From: Mangrovimonas xylaniphaga
GTDB lineage: Bacteria; Bacteroidota; Bacteroidia; Flavobacteriales; Flavobacteriaceae
Direction: 5' to 3'
Length of the DNA: 64,000 nt
NCBI RefSeq assembly: GCF_001280435.1
Contig: NZ_LBIP01000013.1
Coordinates: forward strand, 1,736,001-1,800,000
The notes below the pieces were generated by a model, which made no database searches, was not told where the DNA came from, and saw nothing but the letters and a program-made list of their open reading frames with translations. Positions 42,470 to 52,801 of this stretch are shown piece after piece; position 1 is the stretch's first letter, and the number at the start of each line of letters is the position of its first letter. The position numbers and the translations under genes are program-made.

Positions 42470-43357
42470 TTAGGATTTTTCTTTTTTAGAAAATCTAAAT
42501 AAGGGAATGGGCTTGGTATAAAATGTAATTCTAATTCCTAATAATAATACAAGTCCGCCAATAATCATTTGGAGGGTAATAGATTCGTTAAGGAATATCC
42601 AGGCTAGAATTGATGCTAAAATGGCTTGTCCTAATAAGCTCACTGAAACTCTTGTGGCTCGCATATGTTTGGTGGCGTAGCTAATGAGCAGCCATGCCAA
42701 TAACTGGCAAACCAACCCTTGAATTACCAAAACCAACCAGCCTTCATTGGAAAAGCCACTGAAGGGTTCGCCTATGGCAACACAAATAAGGCCCAAGGTA
42801 ATTGTAGAGGACATCACGCTTATGGTCATAAAACTAACCACGTCTACTTCACCTAAAACAAATTTGCTCACAAGCATATACACAGCATAGAGCATTCCAG
42901 ATAATACCGCGAAGAAAAATGGAATGTTGAATTCCATTTTTAAAAAGAAACGAAGGCCAACCAATAGCACCATGCCTATCAAGGCTATTACGGTTCCTAT
43001 CCAAAAATTCCTTAAAGGTTTGTCCTTTAAAAATAGGAAGGCTCCAATACCCACCCAAACGGGTGATAAATTGGTCAGCAGTGTGGCCTGTGTTGCTGAG
43101 GATCCTTGAATGGCGATGTTCCATACGCCAACATCCAATCCGAAGATAAGGCCGCAAAGGCTTGACAGCAGGAATAGTTTTCTGGAAGGAATAACAAACT
43201 TTTTTGCGAGCAACACATAGGGTACAATAACGGCTGAGGCAAAGGCCATTCGGTAAAACGCAGAGATGAGCCCGGGTGTCAAGCTAAGCCGCACCAAGAC
43301 AGGAAATATCGAGATGCAAACAATGCCAATAACAAGCGCAATTCTAGGTTTTGTCAT
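42470..43357 (-). CDS. EamA/DMT family transporter
   Basis: The 295-aa protein has ten transmembrane helices in two EamA repeats (about 5-135 and 150-285). The start of each repeat has the usual GLDVGVWNIAIQGSSATQATLLTNLSPVWVG and LVLVIQGLVCQLLAWLLISYATKHM patterns. Such carriers export metabolites or amino acids; the substrate cannot be told from sequence. It may be co-transcribed with the tex gene upstream (84-bp gap) or start independently. Confidence 0.85.
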   Translation of the reverse strand: MTKPRIALVIGIVCISIFPVLVRLSLTPGLISAFYRMAFASAVIVPYVLLAKKFVIPSRKLFLLSSLCGLIFGLDVGVWNIAIQGSSATQATLLTNLSPVWVGIGAFLFLKDKPLRNFWIGTVIALIGMVLLVGLRFFLKMEFNIPFFFAVLSGMLYAVYMLVSKFVLGEVDVVSFMTISVMSSTITLGLICVAIGEPFSGFSNEGWLVLVIQGLVCQLLAWLLISYATKHMRATRVSVSLLGQAILASILAWIFLNESITLQMIIGGLVLLLGIRITFYTKPIPLFRFSKKEKS

Positions 43358-43441
43358 CAGTTATAAACTAAAAGAACATAAAAGTACTTAAATCTTTATT
43401 ATGAATCTGTATTGTAGTGTGTTATGGTGTAAAAAAAGCGC

Positions 43442-45571
43442 TTATTTGTGCAATTTTAATTGAATGCGTTTGCGGTTAATGTCAACCTCCAATACCTTAA
43501 CAATCACTTGTTGATGTAGGCTGATGTGCTCGTTGACATCGCTCACAAAACCATCGGATAGATTGGAAATATGAATCAACCCACTTTCTTTAATGCCTAT
43601 ATCCACAAAAGCACCAAAATTGGTCACGTTGTTGACAATTCCAGGTAGTAGTTGGCCTTCCTGTAAGTCGTTGATGGTTTTGATATTTTGGTTGAAGGTA
43701 AATACCTTGGCTTGCTCCCTAATATCCAATCCCGGTTTTTCCAATTCCTTGACAATATCTTTTAGTGTAGGCAGCCCTACTGTATCTGTGCAATATTTGT
43801 TGAGGTCAATTTTTTTAAGGAGTTCTGAATTGCCTATCAATTCGGAAACTGTTTTGTCTTCATCTTTGGCAATTTGTTTGACAATACTGTAACTTTCTGG
43901 GTGAACTGCGGAATCATCCATTGGGTTTTTAGCGCCTTTAATTCTTAAAAAGGCAGCGCCTTGTTCAAAGGCTTTGTCTCCCAATCTTGGCACTTTTTTA
44001 ATGTCGGTTCTAGCTAAGAATTTACCGTTTTCCTCTCTATAGGCCACAATGTTTTCTGCCAATTTTGGGCCAATTCCAGACACATAGCTTAATAGGGATT
44101 TACTGGCGGTGTTGATGTTCACGCCAACAGCATTTACACAACTTTCCACAACGGTGTCCAATTCGTTTTTCAACTTGGTTTGGTCCACATCATGTTGGTA
44201 TTGCCCAACCCCAATAGATTTTGGGTCAATCTTTACCAATTCTGCCAAGGGATCCTGCAATCGTCTTCCTATGGAAACAGAGCCTCTCACGGTCACGTCG
44301 TAGTTTGGGAATTCCTCTCTGGCAATTTTGGATGCCGAATAGATACTGGCACCAGCTTCATTCACCACAAATACCTGGATGTCATTCTTAAAATGAATAC
44401 GTCTGATAAGGGCTTCGGTTTCTCTTGAAGCAGTTCCGTTTCCAATGGCGATGGCCTCTATCTGATACGCCTCAGCCAAAGAACTAATTTTTTTTATGGC
44501 TCCCGTAGTATCATTTTTAGGGGCGTGCGGGTAAATGGTTTCGTTGTGCTTTAGAGTTCCTTGCGCATCCAAACAAACAACTTTACAGCCGGTTCTAAAC
44601 CCTGGGTCAATGGCCAAGATTCTTTTTTCTCCTAAAGGTGATCCTAGGAGTAACTGCTTAAGGTTCTTCGCAAATACAGAGATGGCCGATGTATCGGCTT
44701 TTTCCTTGGCATTTTGAACGGCTTCGTTGGAAAGCGATGGCAGCAACAAACGTTTGTAAGCATCTTTTATAGCCAATTCAATTTGTTCAGAGCAAGCGTT
44801 GTTGGAGCGAATGATGCGACTTTCAATTTTTGAAAGGGCGCGCTCTTCATCAATATCTATTTTAAGGCGAATAAAACCTTCGTGTTCTGCACGTAAAATG
44901 GCTAAAAGTCTGTGTGAAGGAATGCGGCTTAACGATTCTTCCCATTCAAAATAATCCCTGAATTTTTGAGCATCCTCCTCTTCGGCCTTTGCCTTTACCA
45001 CCTTGGAGGAAATAAGGGCAAAGCGTTCCAATTGTTGACGTATCTGATTTCTGATATCGGTACGTTCATTGATCCATTCGGCAATGATATGGCGTGCGCC
45101 TTCCAAGGCGTCTTCTGCAGAGCTAATGTCTCCTTTGGTATATTTAAAAGCGATAGACTCCAAATCAGAGGCATTTTGACTCATGATGATTTTGGCCAAC
45201 GGTTCCAAACCAGCTTTTCTGGCGGCTTCGGCTTTGGTTTTGCGTTTTTTCTTGTAGGGCAGATACAAATCTTCCAAGGTGGTTAGATCTGTTGCCTCTT
45301 CAATGCTGTTTTGCAATTCTGGAGTTAAAACGTCCTGTTCTTTCAAGGCTTTTAAAATAGCAGCCTTTCGTTTTTCCAAAGCCTCAAATTGCTCTTTGTA
45401 TTTCACAATATCTCCAATTTGCACTTCATCCAAGTTTCCAGTGCGCTCTTTTCGGTATCGGGAAATAAAGGGTACCGTGCAGTCTTCTTCCAAAAGTTGG
45501 AGTGTATTTTTAACTCCAGACTCAGGTAAATTGGTAAATGAAATGATATAGGAAATGATGCTTTGGGACAT
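43442..45571 (-). CDS. tex: Tex-family RNA-binding transcription accessory protein
   Basis: The 709-aa protein has the full Tex layout: N-terminal helical domain (about 1-180), YqgF/RNase-H-like domain (about 320-450; LAIDPGFRTGCKVVCLD), helix-hairpin-helix segments (about 490-560; SLLSYVSGIGPKLAENIVAYREENG) and a C-terminal S1 domain (about 640-705; PGIVNNVTNFGAFVDIGIKESGLIHIS). The RRLQDPLAELVKIDPKSIGVGQYQHD block is highly typical. Tex binds nucleic acid and affects transcription and stress survival. It stands as a housekeeping gene; 6 bp separate it from the DUF6268 gene upstream. Confidence 0.95.
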   Translation of the reverse strand: MSQSIISYIISFTNLPESGVKNTLQLLEEDCTVPFISRYRKERTGNLDEVQIGDIVKYKEQFEALEKRKAAILKALKEQDVLTPELQNSIEEATDLTTLEDLYLPYKKKRKTKAEAARKAGLEPLAKIIMSQNASDLESIAFKYTKGDISSAEDALEGARHIIAEWINERTDIRNQIRQQLERFALISSKVVKAKAEEEDAQKFRDYFEWEESLSRIPSHRLLAILRAEHEGFIRLKIDIDEERALSKIESRIIRSNNACSEQIELAIKDAYKRLLLPSLSNEAVQNAKEKADTSAISVFAKNLKQLLLGSPLGEKRILAIDPGFRTGCKVVCLDAQGTLKHNETIYPHAPKNDTTGAIKKISSLAEAYQIEAIAIGNGTASRETEALIRRIHFKNDIQVFVVNEAGASIYSASKIAREEFPNYDVTVRGSVSIGRRLQDPLAELVKIDPKSIGVGQYQHDVDQTKLKNELDTVVESCVNAVGVNINTASKSLLSYVSGIGPKLAENIVAYREENGKFLARTDIKKVPRLGDKAFEQGAAFLRIKGAKNPMDDSAVHPESYSIVKQIAKDEDKTVSELIGNSELLKKIDLNKYCTDTVGLPTLKDIVKELEKPGLDIREQAKVFTFNQNIKTINDLQEGQLLPGIVNNVTNFGAFVDIGIKESGLIHISNLSDGFVSDVNEHISLHQQVIVKVLEVDINRKRIQLKLHK

Positions 45572-45576
45572 GATAT

Positions 45577-46479
45577 TTAGTTTTGTTGCGAATTTAAATG
45601 AAAACGATAAATAGTCTCAATTTTGAAGAACAAACTTCCTTTTAACTTTGGGTTCAATTGGGTGCGTTTGTCATCAATCCTGAAGTCAATCACCTTTAAG
45701 CCAATGGTGTCGTCATCGTCAAAAACCGCATGTCTGTTAGTGGCGTAACCCAATTTGCTTCGAAAGAGGACTTGTTTGTTAAAGGTGTTAAACTCTATAT
45801 AGCTAGCAAATTCCAATCGGTTTTGCTCTACATACCTTCCTATTTGTTCTGGATTGTGTAAGTGGTAGCTGCGTTCGATTCCTAAATAATCAATTCCGAT
45901 TTTAAAATGTGGCAGCGTATAGTTGATATTGGCAGAGAGTGGAATTGCTAAGTCAGCCTCAAAAAGCTGGTTGTTGCTAAGGTAGTATATTCCTAGAATT
46001 GGGGTGGTCGTAACTCCGAAAGCCTCTTGTGAGAGGTAAAGGCCGTATCTAAAAAACAGGTTGTCCCTGCGTTGGTTTTTGAATATGGCAAGGCCTCCTA
46101 GGTAAAAATCATCTGAGGAGATGTCTTGGTAATCCGAAGCAATTTTAGGAAGGGCAATAAAAGTACCCTGCCATGTATTGGAGAATTTGGAATTGATGCC
46201 TAACCTTAGTGTGGTGTTGTAAAGGTGAGAGTAGCCGTCGTTTGGAAATAGCTTTAGGTTGTTGTAGGTAAAGTTGGCCCCGGTAATAATGGCTGTGGAC
46301 TCATTGATTGGAAAAGGAACGGTGGCAACCGATTCAAATGAGTTGACATCTGTATGATTAGGGGTGTTTTCAAAATTTGAATGAGGGGTGTAGGCGTACC
46401 TAACTTGAAGTACATCAACGTAATTTTGCGCACAAAAGAAGGAGGGAAGCCAAATTAAAAGGAACCAGAAATTTTTCAA
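45577..46479 (-). CDS. DUF6268 outer-membrane beta-barrel protein
   Basis: The 300-aa protein has a signal peptide (MKNFWFLLIWLPSFFCAQ) and alternating beta strands ending in an aromatic residue pattern (KGSLFFKIETIYRFHLN), like an outer-membrane barrel. Patterns such as VATVPFPINESTAIITGANFTYN, FYLGGLAIFKNQRRDNLFFRYGLYLSQEAFG and ILGIYYLSNNQLFEADLAIPL fit DUF6268. Function unknown. It is likely in the same transcript as tex (6-bp gap). Confidence 0.8.
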   Translation of the reverse strand: MKNFWFLLIWLPSFFCAQNYVDVLQVRYAYTPHSNFENTPNHTDVNSFESVATVPFPINESTAIITGANFTYNNLKLFPNDGYSHLYNTTLRLGINSKFSNTWQGTFIALPKIASDYQDISSDDFYLGGLAIFKNQRRDNLFFRYGLYLSQEAFGVTTTPILGIYYLSNNQLFEADLAIPLSANINYTLPHFKIGIDYLGIERSYHLHNPEQIGRYVEQNRLEFASYIEFNTFNKQVLFRSKLGYATNRHAVFDDDDTIGLKVIDFRIDDKRTQLNPKLKGSLFFKIETIYRFHLNSQQN

Positions 46480-46532
46480 AATATAGTGTAATTATACCTA
46501 GCTACATAAAGATAGGTTAATCGGTGAGTGGT

Positions 46533-46982
46533 TTAATCCATCACCGATTGGTCTACTTCAAACTTTGCCATGGTGGCCATTTTGGCCTTATTGAGACTTA
46601 AAACTCCGTTAACAATGGTGTAATTATCAACAGATTCCAAAACTTTCAAAAAGGCTTTTTCAGTACTCATGTCTGGGCAGGCTTTCATGGTTGAAATGAG
46701 TCCTGACAATTTAATGCCGTATTCATTTTGGAGCGTATAGCTGCCGCCAAATCCATTACATCCTGAATTCCCTCCAGCACGATTGGTTTTGGAATCCAAG
46801 TATAGATAGGGTTGCGGGGTCATGTCGGTAATTTTTTGTCCCTGTAATTCTACCAGTTTCCAAGGGGTGTCTGTTAGGGAAATGGAGGTTGTGTTATTGT
46901 TGGAACTAGTGGTTTGTTTTGAGCTTTTACAAGCCGTTAGCATTAGTATGCATGTAAATAAGAAAAGTGCTTTTGTTTTCAT
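46533..46982 (-). CDS. META-domain lipoprotein (HslJ-like)
   Basis: The 149-aa protein has a lipobox (TCILMLTAC, Cys18), a Ser/Thr/Asn-rich linker, and a META domain (about 40-140): TPWKLVELQGQKI, GNSGCNGFGGSYTLQNEYGIKLSGLISTMKACPDMSTEKAFLKVLESV. META-domain proteins such as HslJ are periplasmic or outer-membrane proteins linked to heat shock or stress. The GCNGFGG and ACP blocks carry the two conserved Cys. A long hairpin stands 14-48 bases upstream of the start. Confidence 0.9.
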   Translation of the reverse strand: MKTKALFLFTCILMLTACKSSKQTTSSNNNTTSISLTDTPWKLVELQGQKITDMTPQPYLYLDSKTNRAGGNSGCNGFGGSYTLQNEYGIKLSGLISTMKACPDMSTEKAFLKVLESVDNYTIVNGVLSLNKAKMATMAKFEVDQSVMD

Positions 46983-46995
46983 AATTAAAGGTTTT

Positions 46996-47030
46996 AGAGG
47001 AACAACTTGTTGTTGAAAAGTTGTTCCTCT
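46996..47030 (-). promoter_or_regulatory. 13-bp-stem hairpin directly before the META lipoprotein gene
   Basis: AGAGGAACAACTT pairs perfectly with AAGTTGTTCCTCT around a 9-nt loop. On the minus strand it sits between the methyltransferase stop and the META start, 13 bases before the ATG. No T tract follows in the minus direction, so it is not a standard terminator and could be a leader structure. Confidence 0.5.
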
Positions 47031-47086
47031 AATTTAACCAATTACCATACCAAAACCAATGGCAAAGGTATATGGGGTGTGATGTT

Positions 47087-47713
47087 TTATACTCTTTTAA
47101 AAAGGGTATATACATATGGACGTTCGCCACCAAATGGATTGATGAACGTATAGTCCATACTTTCCAAAAGTTGAAATTCGTCGCCAAGTTTTTCCTGTAG
47201 CATGTCCGTGTTGTAACGTTGTAAGGGCAGGCCACAACATTTTTCGGCTCCGTCCAAAGCAAATACGGCAATCAACACATAACCATCTTTGGCAACCACT
47301 TTTTTGATCAGTTCAAAGTAGGTAGCTTGTTCTTCTTCTTTTAAAAAGAAATGCAATACGGCACGGTCTACCCAAAGATCTATTTGGTCTTGTTCCAAAA
47401 GCGCTTTGGGCTGGGTTAAATCATCTGTAATACAATTTAAGTCATGGTTAAACTCATGTTTGATACGTGCCTTTAATTTGCTTAAAGCTACGTCGCTTAA
47501 ATCGTTAGCGATGATATTTTGGTACCCACTGGAAACCAGTGCATCTATCAAATTGCTAGTGCCAGCACCTACTGCTAAAATGGAAGCGTCAGGTTGTAGG
47601 TGGCATTTATCTATAAGTTGCAATGTAGTTTCTGGATGAGGTTCATACCATCCTAATTCTGGGTCTGCTTTGGTATCGTAAACGTTGTCCCAATGAGATT
47701 TGAGGTGATTCAT
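47087..47713 (-). CDS. SAM-dependent class I methyltransferase
   Basis: I choose the ATG at 47713 (MNHLKSHWDNVYDTK), which matches family starts and leaves 4 bases after the upstream stop; the ATG at 47731 overlaps that gene. The 208-aa protein has LGWYEPHPETTLQLI, motif I (ILAVGAGTSNLIDALV), acidic loop (NDLSDVALSKLKARI) and motif IV-like DLWVDRAVLHFF. The pattern is that of the thiol/tellurite-type small-molecule methyltransferases (TPMT/SAM-13-like). Substrate is not identified. It lies at the end of a metG-hypothetical-methyltransferase run. Confidence 0.85.
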   Translation of the reverse strand: MNHLKSHWDNVYDTKADPELGWYEPHPETTLQLIDKCHLQPDASILAVGAGTSNLIDALVSSGYQNIIANDLSDVALSKLKARIKHEFNHDLNCITDDLTQPKALLEQDQIDLWVDRAVLHFFLKEEEQATYFELIKKVVAKDGYVLIAVFALDGAEKCCGLPLQRYNTDMLQEKLGDEFQLLESMDYTFINPFGGERPYVYTLFKRV

Positions 47714-47717
47714 TAAT

Positions 47718-49178
47718 TTAAAATGTAACAAGGTTATAGTTTCCTTCCTTTAAATCGAAATAGCCATAATAAAGTGTGTTATCATGAAAGAAAATATAAT
47801 CTGCAGTGCTATATTTTTTGTCTTTTTTAAAGGTGTCGATTTTATCAAATATATTTTCTTCAATCTCTCCAGCTTGGTGATTAAACTCTAAATCAAATAT
47901 GGAGTGAAAATAGGTGGATTTTGTTTTGGTGTATGTATTATAAGCCAAATATGTCGGGTTGTAAGAGCTATAAGTTCCTGCAGGAGTAGTAAAAGTATTT
48001 AATGGATCAGATAAATCAGTAGGGATTGGTGTGGGGTTTTTGGTGATTTTATAGCCGCCCATGGATGCATGATAGCTATTTTTTATTTTAAGAACGGTTA
48101 TTCCTAGATTTCCTGAAGATATTTTTCGAAGATACTTTTGGGTTTCTTCCAGTTCACGGGTACTAATAAAAGGTACTCTTGTCCCTTCTTGTATTATGGC
48201 AGAATTTTTAAAGTCAATGGGATGCTCTTTGTCGATATAAAAACTTTTAACCAATTCCCCTGTGAGGTTCTTGATTGAAAAATTCATTTCATGTTTTGAG
48301 CTGGCTATTTGGTAAATTTTGTCTTCGTAGATATAAGAATTGAATTTTTTAAAAGGTTCAATAGTGCCTTCTGGATAATCAAAAGTTTTAAGGTTAATTT
48401 CATAATTCTCTATATCGATGTCATAGAAATAAGTTTTGTCCTCCACATTTTCTAAGGTTAAGTATACCTTGTTTTTGGTTTGATAAAGTTTGCCTAAGCT
48501 AGAGGTTACTTCTAATATGTTTGGGATACGTTGATCTATTTTTGAGACGCCAGAAACTTTTGTCCCGTTCCATGATGGCTTCCCAATATTATTAGAAGAA
48601 TAAACGTTAACAAGGTGATTTTTGGTTAAAAGTGATTTGTCCTTCAAGTCATCTAAAGTGAAGGTCTTTATTTTATTAAAACTTAGATTGTTGAATGTCC
48701 AGATACTCAGCTCTAAATTGTCTTCTGCTGTAAAAAGAAAAAGTTGGTTGTTGTAATTGACGGTGCTTAAATAAATTTCTCCATCAAAATCCATTTTAAA
48801 CTCAGAAATATCCATAGAGCCTAAACCAAAATCGATATTTAAAATAGCAAACTTGTCTTTTTTGTCATTGGCATATAATATGTTGTAGTTTAAATCGTCA
48901 ACGGTGTAACCGACCACTTCATTGTATTTGCTTTTTAATCCTTCTGTCTCCAAAGCAGATTTCTGATTGAAATCTACATCAAAAAGGTAGGCAAAGGCAT
49001 TTTTATCTTCAATTAGAAGAATGGCTAAATCATTGTTTTCGGTATTAGAAAACGTGTAGGACTCCTTCGTTAATCGTTTTGATACTTTCTCGTTTTCAAA
49101 TGTAAGTACGGTTTCCTGGCAAAAGGTATTTAGGCTTATAAATAAAATTAGAAAGCTTAAAGGTTTAGCAAATGTCAT
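47718..49178 (-). CDS. Secreted protein of unknown function
   Basis: The 486-aa protein has a signal peptide (about 1-20, ending FCQ) and is largely beta, possibly a propeller-like arrangement (repeats of YDIDIENYEINLKTFDYPE, LYQTKNKVYLTLENVEDKTY type). It contains LKIKNSYHASMGGYKI in the second half. No catalytic motif is visible. It lacks a T9SS sorting domain, so a periplasmic or outer-membrane-associated place is likely. It is 43 bp downstream of metG and probably shares its transcript; no link in function is apparent. Confidence 0.7.
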   Translation of the reverse strand: MTFAKPLSFLILFISLNTFCQETVLTFENEKVSKRLTKESYTFSNTENNDLAILLIEDKNAFAYLFDVDFNQKSALETEGLKSKYNEVVGYTVDDLNYNILYANDKKDKFAILNIDFGLGSMDISEFKMDFDGEIYLSTVNYNNQLFLFTAEDNLELSIWTFNNLSFNKIKTFTLDDLKDKSLLTKNHLVNVYSSNNIGKPSWNGTKVSGVSKIDQRIPNILEVTSSLGKLYQTKNKVYLTLENVEDKTYFYDIDIENYEINLKTFDYPEGTIEPFKKFNSYIYEDKIYQIASSKHEMNFSIKNLTGELVKSFYIDKEHPIDFKNSAIIQEGTRVPFISTRELEETQKYLRKISSGNLGITVLKIKNSYHASMGGYKITKNPTPIPTDLSDPLNTFTTPAGTYSSYNPTYLAYNTYTKTKSTYFHSIFDLEFNHQAGEIEENIFDKIDTFKKDKKYSTADYIFFHDNTLYYGYFDLKEGNYNLVTF

Positions 49179-49221
49179 ACGTAAGGTTGATAAGTGATTT
49201 GGGTTATAAACTGACCAATGG

Positions 49222-51291
49222 TTAGCTTATTTGCAATCCGTTGGTAACGTTTTGCCCTTCGTCAGGGTTAACGAACACCAATTTACCATCGGCTGTTTCG
49301 GTCATTAAAATCATCCCTTCACTTTCTACGCCACGTAAAGCTCTTGGTGCTAAGTTTACCAATACGGTCACACGTTTCCCAACAACCTCTTCAGGTGAAA
49401 AGCTTTCAGCAATACCAGACACAATGGTTCTTACGTCAATACCAGTATCCACTTTCAGCACCAATAATTTTTTTGCCTTGGGCATTTTTTCAGCTTCTAA
49501 AATCGTTCCTACACGTAGGTCCAATTTTGTAAAGTCGTCAAAAGTGATAATGTCCTTTTGAGGTTCTACCGTTTTGTTGACCGCTTCATTGGCCTTTTTG
49601 CTCGCTTCCAATTTGTCCAATTGGGTTTGGATGTCTTGATCTTCTATTTTTGAGAACAACAATTCAGCGTTTCCAATTTGATGTCCAGCAGCAAGCAAGA
49701 CCTCTTTGGATGTAATGTCATTCCATGAAATGCTTTCTGAAGCCGAGGCCACATTCAGCATGTTCTTTAATTTCTCAGAGGTAAATGGCAAGAAAGGCTC
49801 ACTTAAAGTTGCCAAAGCTGAAGCTATTTGTAGGGCCACATACATGATAGTTTGTGTACGGGCTTGATCTTCCTTGATTACTTTCCATGGCTCTTCGTCT
49901 GCCAAATATTTATTCCCCAAACGGGCCAAGTTCATCAACTCCTGACTTCCCTCACGGAAACGGTAGCGTTCAATAGAACTTGCTATTACCGATGGATATG
50001 CTTTTACGGCAGCCAAGGTTTCTTCGTCAATCTCAGTCAACTCTGAAGGCGTTGGCACAATGCCATTATAATATTTGTTGGTCAAGACCACAACGCGGTT
50101 GATAAAGTTTCCGAAGATGGCTACCAATTCGTTATTGTTTCTCGCTTGAAAGTCCTTCCAGGTAAAATCATTGTCTTTAGTTTCAGGGGCATTGGCAGTC
50201 AATGCGTAACGCAATACATCCTGCTTTTCTGGGAAATCCTGCAAGTATTCAGGAAGCCAAACCGCCCAGTTTTTGGAGGTCGACAATTTGTTGCCTTCCA
50301 AATTCAAGAATTCATTGGCAGGTACATTATCAGGAAGGATATAGCTGCCTTCAGCCTTTAACATGGCTGGGAAAATGATACAGTGGAATACAATATTATC
50401 CTTTCCAATAAAGTGTACCAACTTGGTGTCTTGGTCTTTCCAATACGGTTCCCAATCCTTGCCTTCACGCTCTGCCCATTCCTTGGTAGCTGAGATATAC
50501 CCAATAGGTGCATCAAACCAAACATATAACACCTTTCCTTCAGCATCTGGTAGTGGTACTGGGATTCCCCAATCCAAATCTCTTGTTACCGCACGTGGAC
50601 GTAATCCGTCATCGATCCATGATTTTACTTGTCCGTAAACATTAGGTTTCCAGTCTTTTTTGTGACCTTCCAAAATCCATTCCTTAAGGAAGTCTTCATG
50701 CTTGTCCAATGGTAAAAACCAGTGCTTGGTCTGCTTCAAGGTTGGCACATTTCCAGTAATGGCGGATTTAGGATTGATAAGATCCGTAGCGTTTAAACTG
50801 GTGCCACACTTTTCACATTGATCGCCATAAGCTTCTTCATTACCACATTTTGGACAAGTTCCCGTTACAAAACGGTCTGCCAAAAACTGATTGGCCTGCT
50901 CATCGTATAACTGCTCGGTGACTTCTTCAATAAATTCTCCTTTGTCATATAACGTTTTGAAGAATTCCGAAGCGGTTTCATGATGTACTTGTGCTGACGT
51001 ACGGCTATAGTTATCAAACGAAATACCGAAATCTTCAAACGATTGTTTAATGATGGCGTGGTATTTATCTACCACGTCCTGAGGTGTTACCCCTTCTTTT
51101 TTTGCCTTGATGGTGATAGGCACCCCATGTTCATCACTTCCGCATACAAAGGCAACATCCTTGCCGTTAAGTCTTAAAAATCTAGCGTAAATATCGGCAG
51201 GTACGTATACACCAGCCAAGTGGCCAATATGGATAGGACCGTTGGTGTAAGGTAATGCTGCGGTAATGGTATAGCGTTTAGGATCTGTCAT
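49222..51291 (-). CDS. metG: Methionyl-tRNA synthetase
   Basis: The 689-aa enzyme has HIGH at residues 21-24 ([10 protein letters not shown]), a zinc knuckle with CPKCG...CEKCG (about 145-165), the KMSKS-type loop as KLSTSKNW (about 333-340), the anticodon-binding helical domain, and a C-terminal tRNA-binding (EMAP/Trbp111) OB domain (about 590-689). It charges tRNA-Met in the cytoplasm. All signatures are intact and length is normal for the dimeric two-domain form. First gene of a minus-strand run. Confidence 0.97.
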   Translation of the reverse strand: MTDPKRYTITAALPYTNGPIHIGHLAGVYVPADIYARFLRLNGKDVAFVCGSDEHGVPITIKAKKEGVTPQDVVDKYHAIIKQSFEDFGISFDNYSRTSAQVHHETASEFFKTLYDKGEFIEEVTEQLYDEQANQFLADRFVTGTCPKCGNEEAYGDQCEKCGTSLNATDLINPKSAITGNVPTLKQTKHWFLPLDKHEDFLKEWILEGHKKDWKPNVYGQVKSWIDDGLRPRAVTRDLDWGIPVPLPDAEGKVLYVWFDAPIGYISATKEWAEREGKDWEPYWKDQDTKLVHFIGKDNIVFHCIIFPAMLKAEGSYILPDNVPANEFLNLEGNKLSTSKNWAVWLPEYLQDFPEKQDVLRYALTANAPETKDNDFTWKDFQARNNNELVAIFGNFINRVVVLTNKYYNGIVPTPSELTEIDEETLAAVKAYPSVIASSIERYRFREGSQELMNLARLGNKYLADEEPWKVIKEDQARTQTIMYVALQIASALATLSEPFLPFTSEKLKNMLNVASASESISWNDITSKEVLLAAGHQIGNAELLFSKIEDQDIQTQLDKLEASKKANEAVNKTVEPQKDIITFDDFTKLDLRVGTILEAEKMPKAKKLLVLKVDTGIDVRTIVSGIAESFSPEEVVGKRVTVLVNLAPRALRGVESEGMILMTETADGKLVFVNPDEGQNVTNGLQIS

Positions 51292-51412
51292 GGATTTGTA
51301 TGTTTAATACTTGCTGCAAGGGCAACAAGGCTCTAATGTTTTAGTGTTTAAAATAGGTGAGCAAAAATACGGATTTTGAAAGCTAATTAGAAAAAAACTG
51401 TACATTTATCCT

Positions 51413-52429
51413 ATGTCAAAAAACATCCAATTAGTTTTCCTGTGTTGTGCCCTGTGGTTCTTTGCAATGACCACTGGTAATGCACAGCAATCCAATTCAC
51501 AAACTCCAAACAAATTGATACAGCCAGAGTACTTAAAAGTAGGGGATACCGTGGCCATTGTGGCGCCTTCGGGAATATTAAAAAATAGGGAAGATGAGGT
51601 GCAGGGTGCCATTGCCTTGTTGGAAAGTTGGGGACTGTATGCCAAAGTGGGAGCCCATGTGTTCAGTCAGGATAATCATTTTGCGGGAACCGATGCCCAA
51701 CGCGCAGCCGATTTCCAAAAGGCTTTGGATGATCCTGCTGTCAGTGCTATTTGGTGTGCCAGAGGAGGCTATGGGAGTGTGCGTATCCTAGATAGGTTGG
51801 ATTATACCAAATTTAAGCAACACCCAAAATGGTTAATTGGTTATAGTGACATCACGGCCTTGCACAGCCAAATCCATAATTTGGGCTATGAAACCCTACA
51901 TGCCTTGATGTGTGTGAGTTTGACTAAAGATTTAGCCGAGATACAGGACACCGTAGAGACTTTTAAAAAAGCCTTGTTTGGTGAGTCGTTATCTTATTCG
52001 CTAAATGGTTCTTCATACAATAGAACTGGAAGCGTTACAGCACCATTGGTAGGTGGCAACCTTACCATGCTGCATACCATGCTGGGTTCTGAGACTAGCC
52101 TTGATACTTCTGGGGATATCCTCTTTATTGAAGAAATAGGAGAGTATAAGTATCATATCGACCGCATGCTGCAAAGTTTAAAGCGTGCCGGCTATTTTGA
52201 AAACTGTAAAGGTGTGTTGGTAGGCGATATGAGCAACCTTAGAAAAAACACCACCCCTTGGGGCACTTCCATTGAGCAATTGATTTTGGATGCCCTGTCC
52301 GACTATGATTTTCCTATTGCCTTTAACATGCCTGCCGGCCATGAAAAGGACAACCGTGCCATGATATTGGGTAGAACTATTGAAATGACCGTTACTAAAG
52401 AGGGAACTACGGTGGTATTCATGGAATAA
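51413..52429 (+). CDS. S66 family LD-carboxypeptidase
   Basis: The 338-aa protein has a signal peptide (about 1-24, ending GNAQ) and the complete S66 Ser-Glu-His triad: Ser145 in IGYSDITALH, Glu240/241 in FIEEIGEY, and His310 in PAGHEKDN. The family removes the terminal D-alanine from murein tetrapeptides (LD-carboxypeptidase) or cleaves related bonds. A periplasmic copy fits recycling of peptidoglycan. A TTTTG/TACATTTA pair lies very close to the ATG (51374-51408), so the transcript may start almost at the start codon. Confidence 0.9.
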   Translation: MSKNIQLVFLCCALWFFAMTTGNAQQSNSQTPNKLIQPEYLKVGDTVAIVAPSGILKNREDEVQGAIALLESWGLYAKVGAHVFSQDNHFAGTDAQRAADFQKALDDPAVSAIWCARGGYGSVRILDRLDYTKFKQHPKWLIGYSDITALHSQIHNLGYETLHALMCVSLTKDLAEIQDTVETFKKALFGESLSYSLNGSSYNRTGSVTAPLVGGNLTMLHTMLGSETSLDTSGDILFIEEIGEYKYHIDRMLQSLKRAGYFENCKGVLVGDMSNLRKNTTPWGTSIEQLILDALSDYDFPIAFNMPAGHEKDNRAMILGRTIEMTVTKEGTTVVFME

Positions 52430-52469
52430 TTATGGTTTTTTGTCGCCTTTGAAACAATTCAACTTCGGG

Positions 52470-52522
52470 ACTTCTCGATACAATTGTTCTTCGTTGGCAC
52501 TCAGAACAATTACTCGAAGTGA
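52470..52522 (+). repeat. REP-like element, 53-bp subtype, copy 3
   Basis: ACTTCTCGATAC...ACTCGAAGTGA ends as in 19439-19491. The centre TTGTTCT...AGAACAA forms a 7-bp stem. Confidence 0.75.
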
Positions 52523-52535
52523 CGTTTGGTACGGT

Positions 52536-52631
52536 GTCATTCCGACGAAGGAGGAATCGCTGTGGGAAGTATTAGATTCTTCATTACATTACACTTCATT
52601 CTGAAATCGAAGATTCGATGCGGTGAATGGC
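52536..52631 (+). repeat. 96-bp MITE-like element, copy 2
   Basis: It begins GTCATTCCGACGAAGGAGGA and ends GGTGAATGGC. It is exactly as long as copies 1 and 3 and aligns in the middle block (TCATTCTGAAATCGAAGATTC type). Confidence 0.75.
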
Positions 52632-52801
52632 AAGGAGACTATGAAACACAAAATATTAACAGCATTGAATCTTAGATTTCGTTATCCAGAGGTGTAAATG
52701 CTCTTTTTGTCATTTTGTAGCTTTCTTTTTGTGTTTTTAACGGAGTAAAGATGGTTAAATAGAAAGAGCTTTTATGGTTGGATTCAATCGGTTTTATTTT
52801 T

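Noticed and set aside
44966-45286. 106-aa plus-strand frame inside tex
   Set aside because: It is antisense to well-conserved Tex domains and has no similarity pattern or start context of its own.
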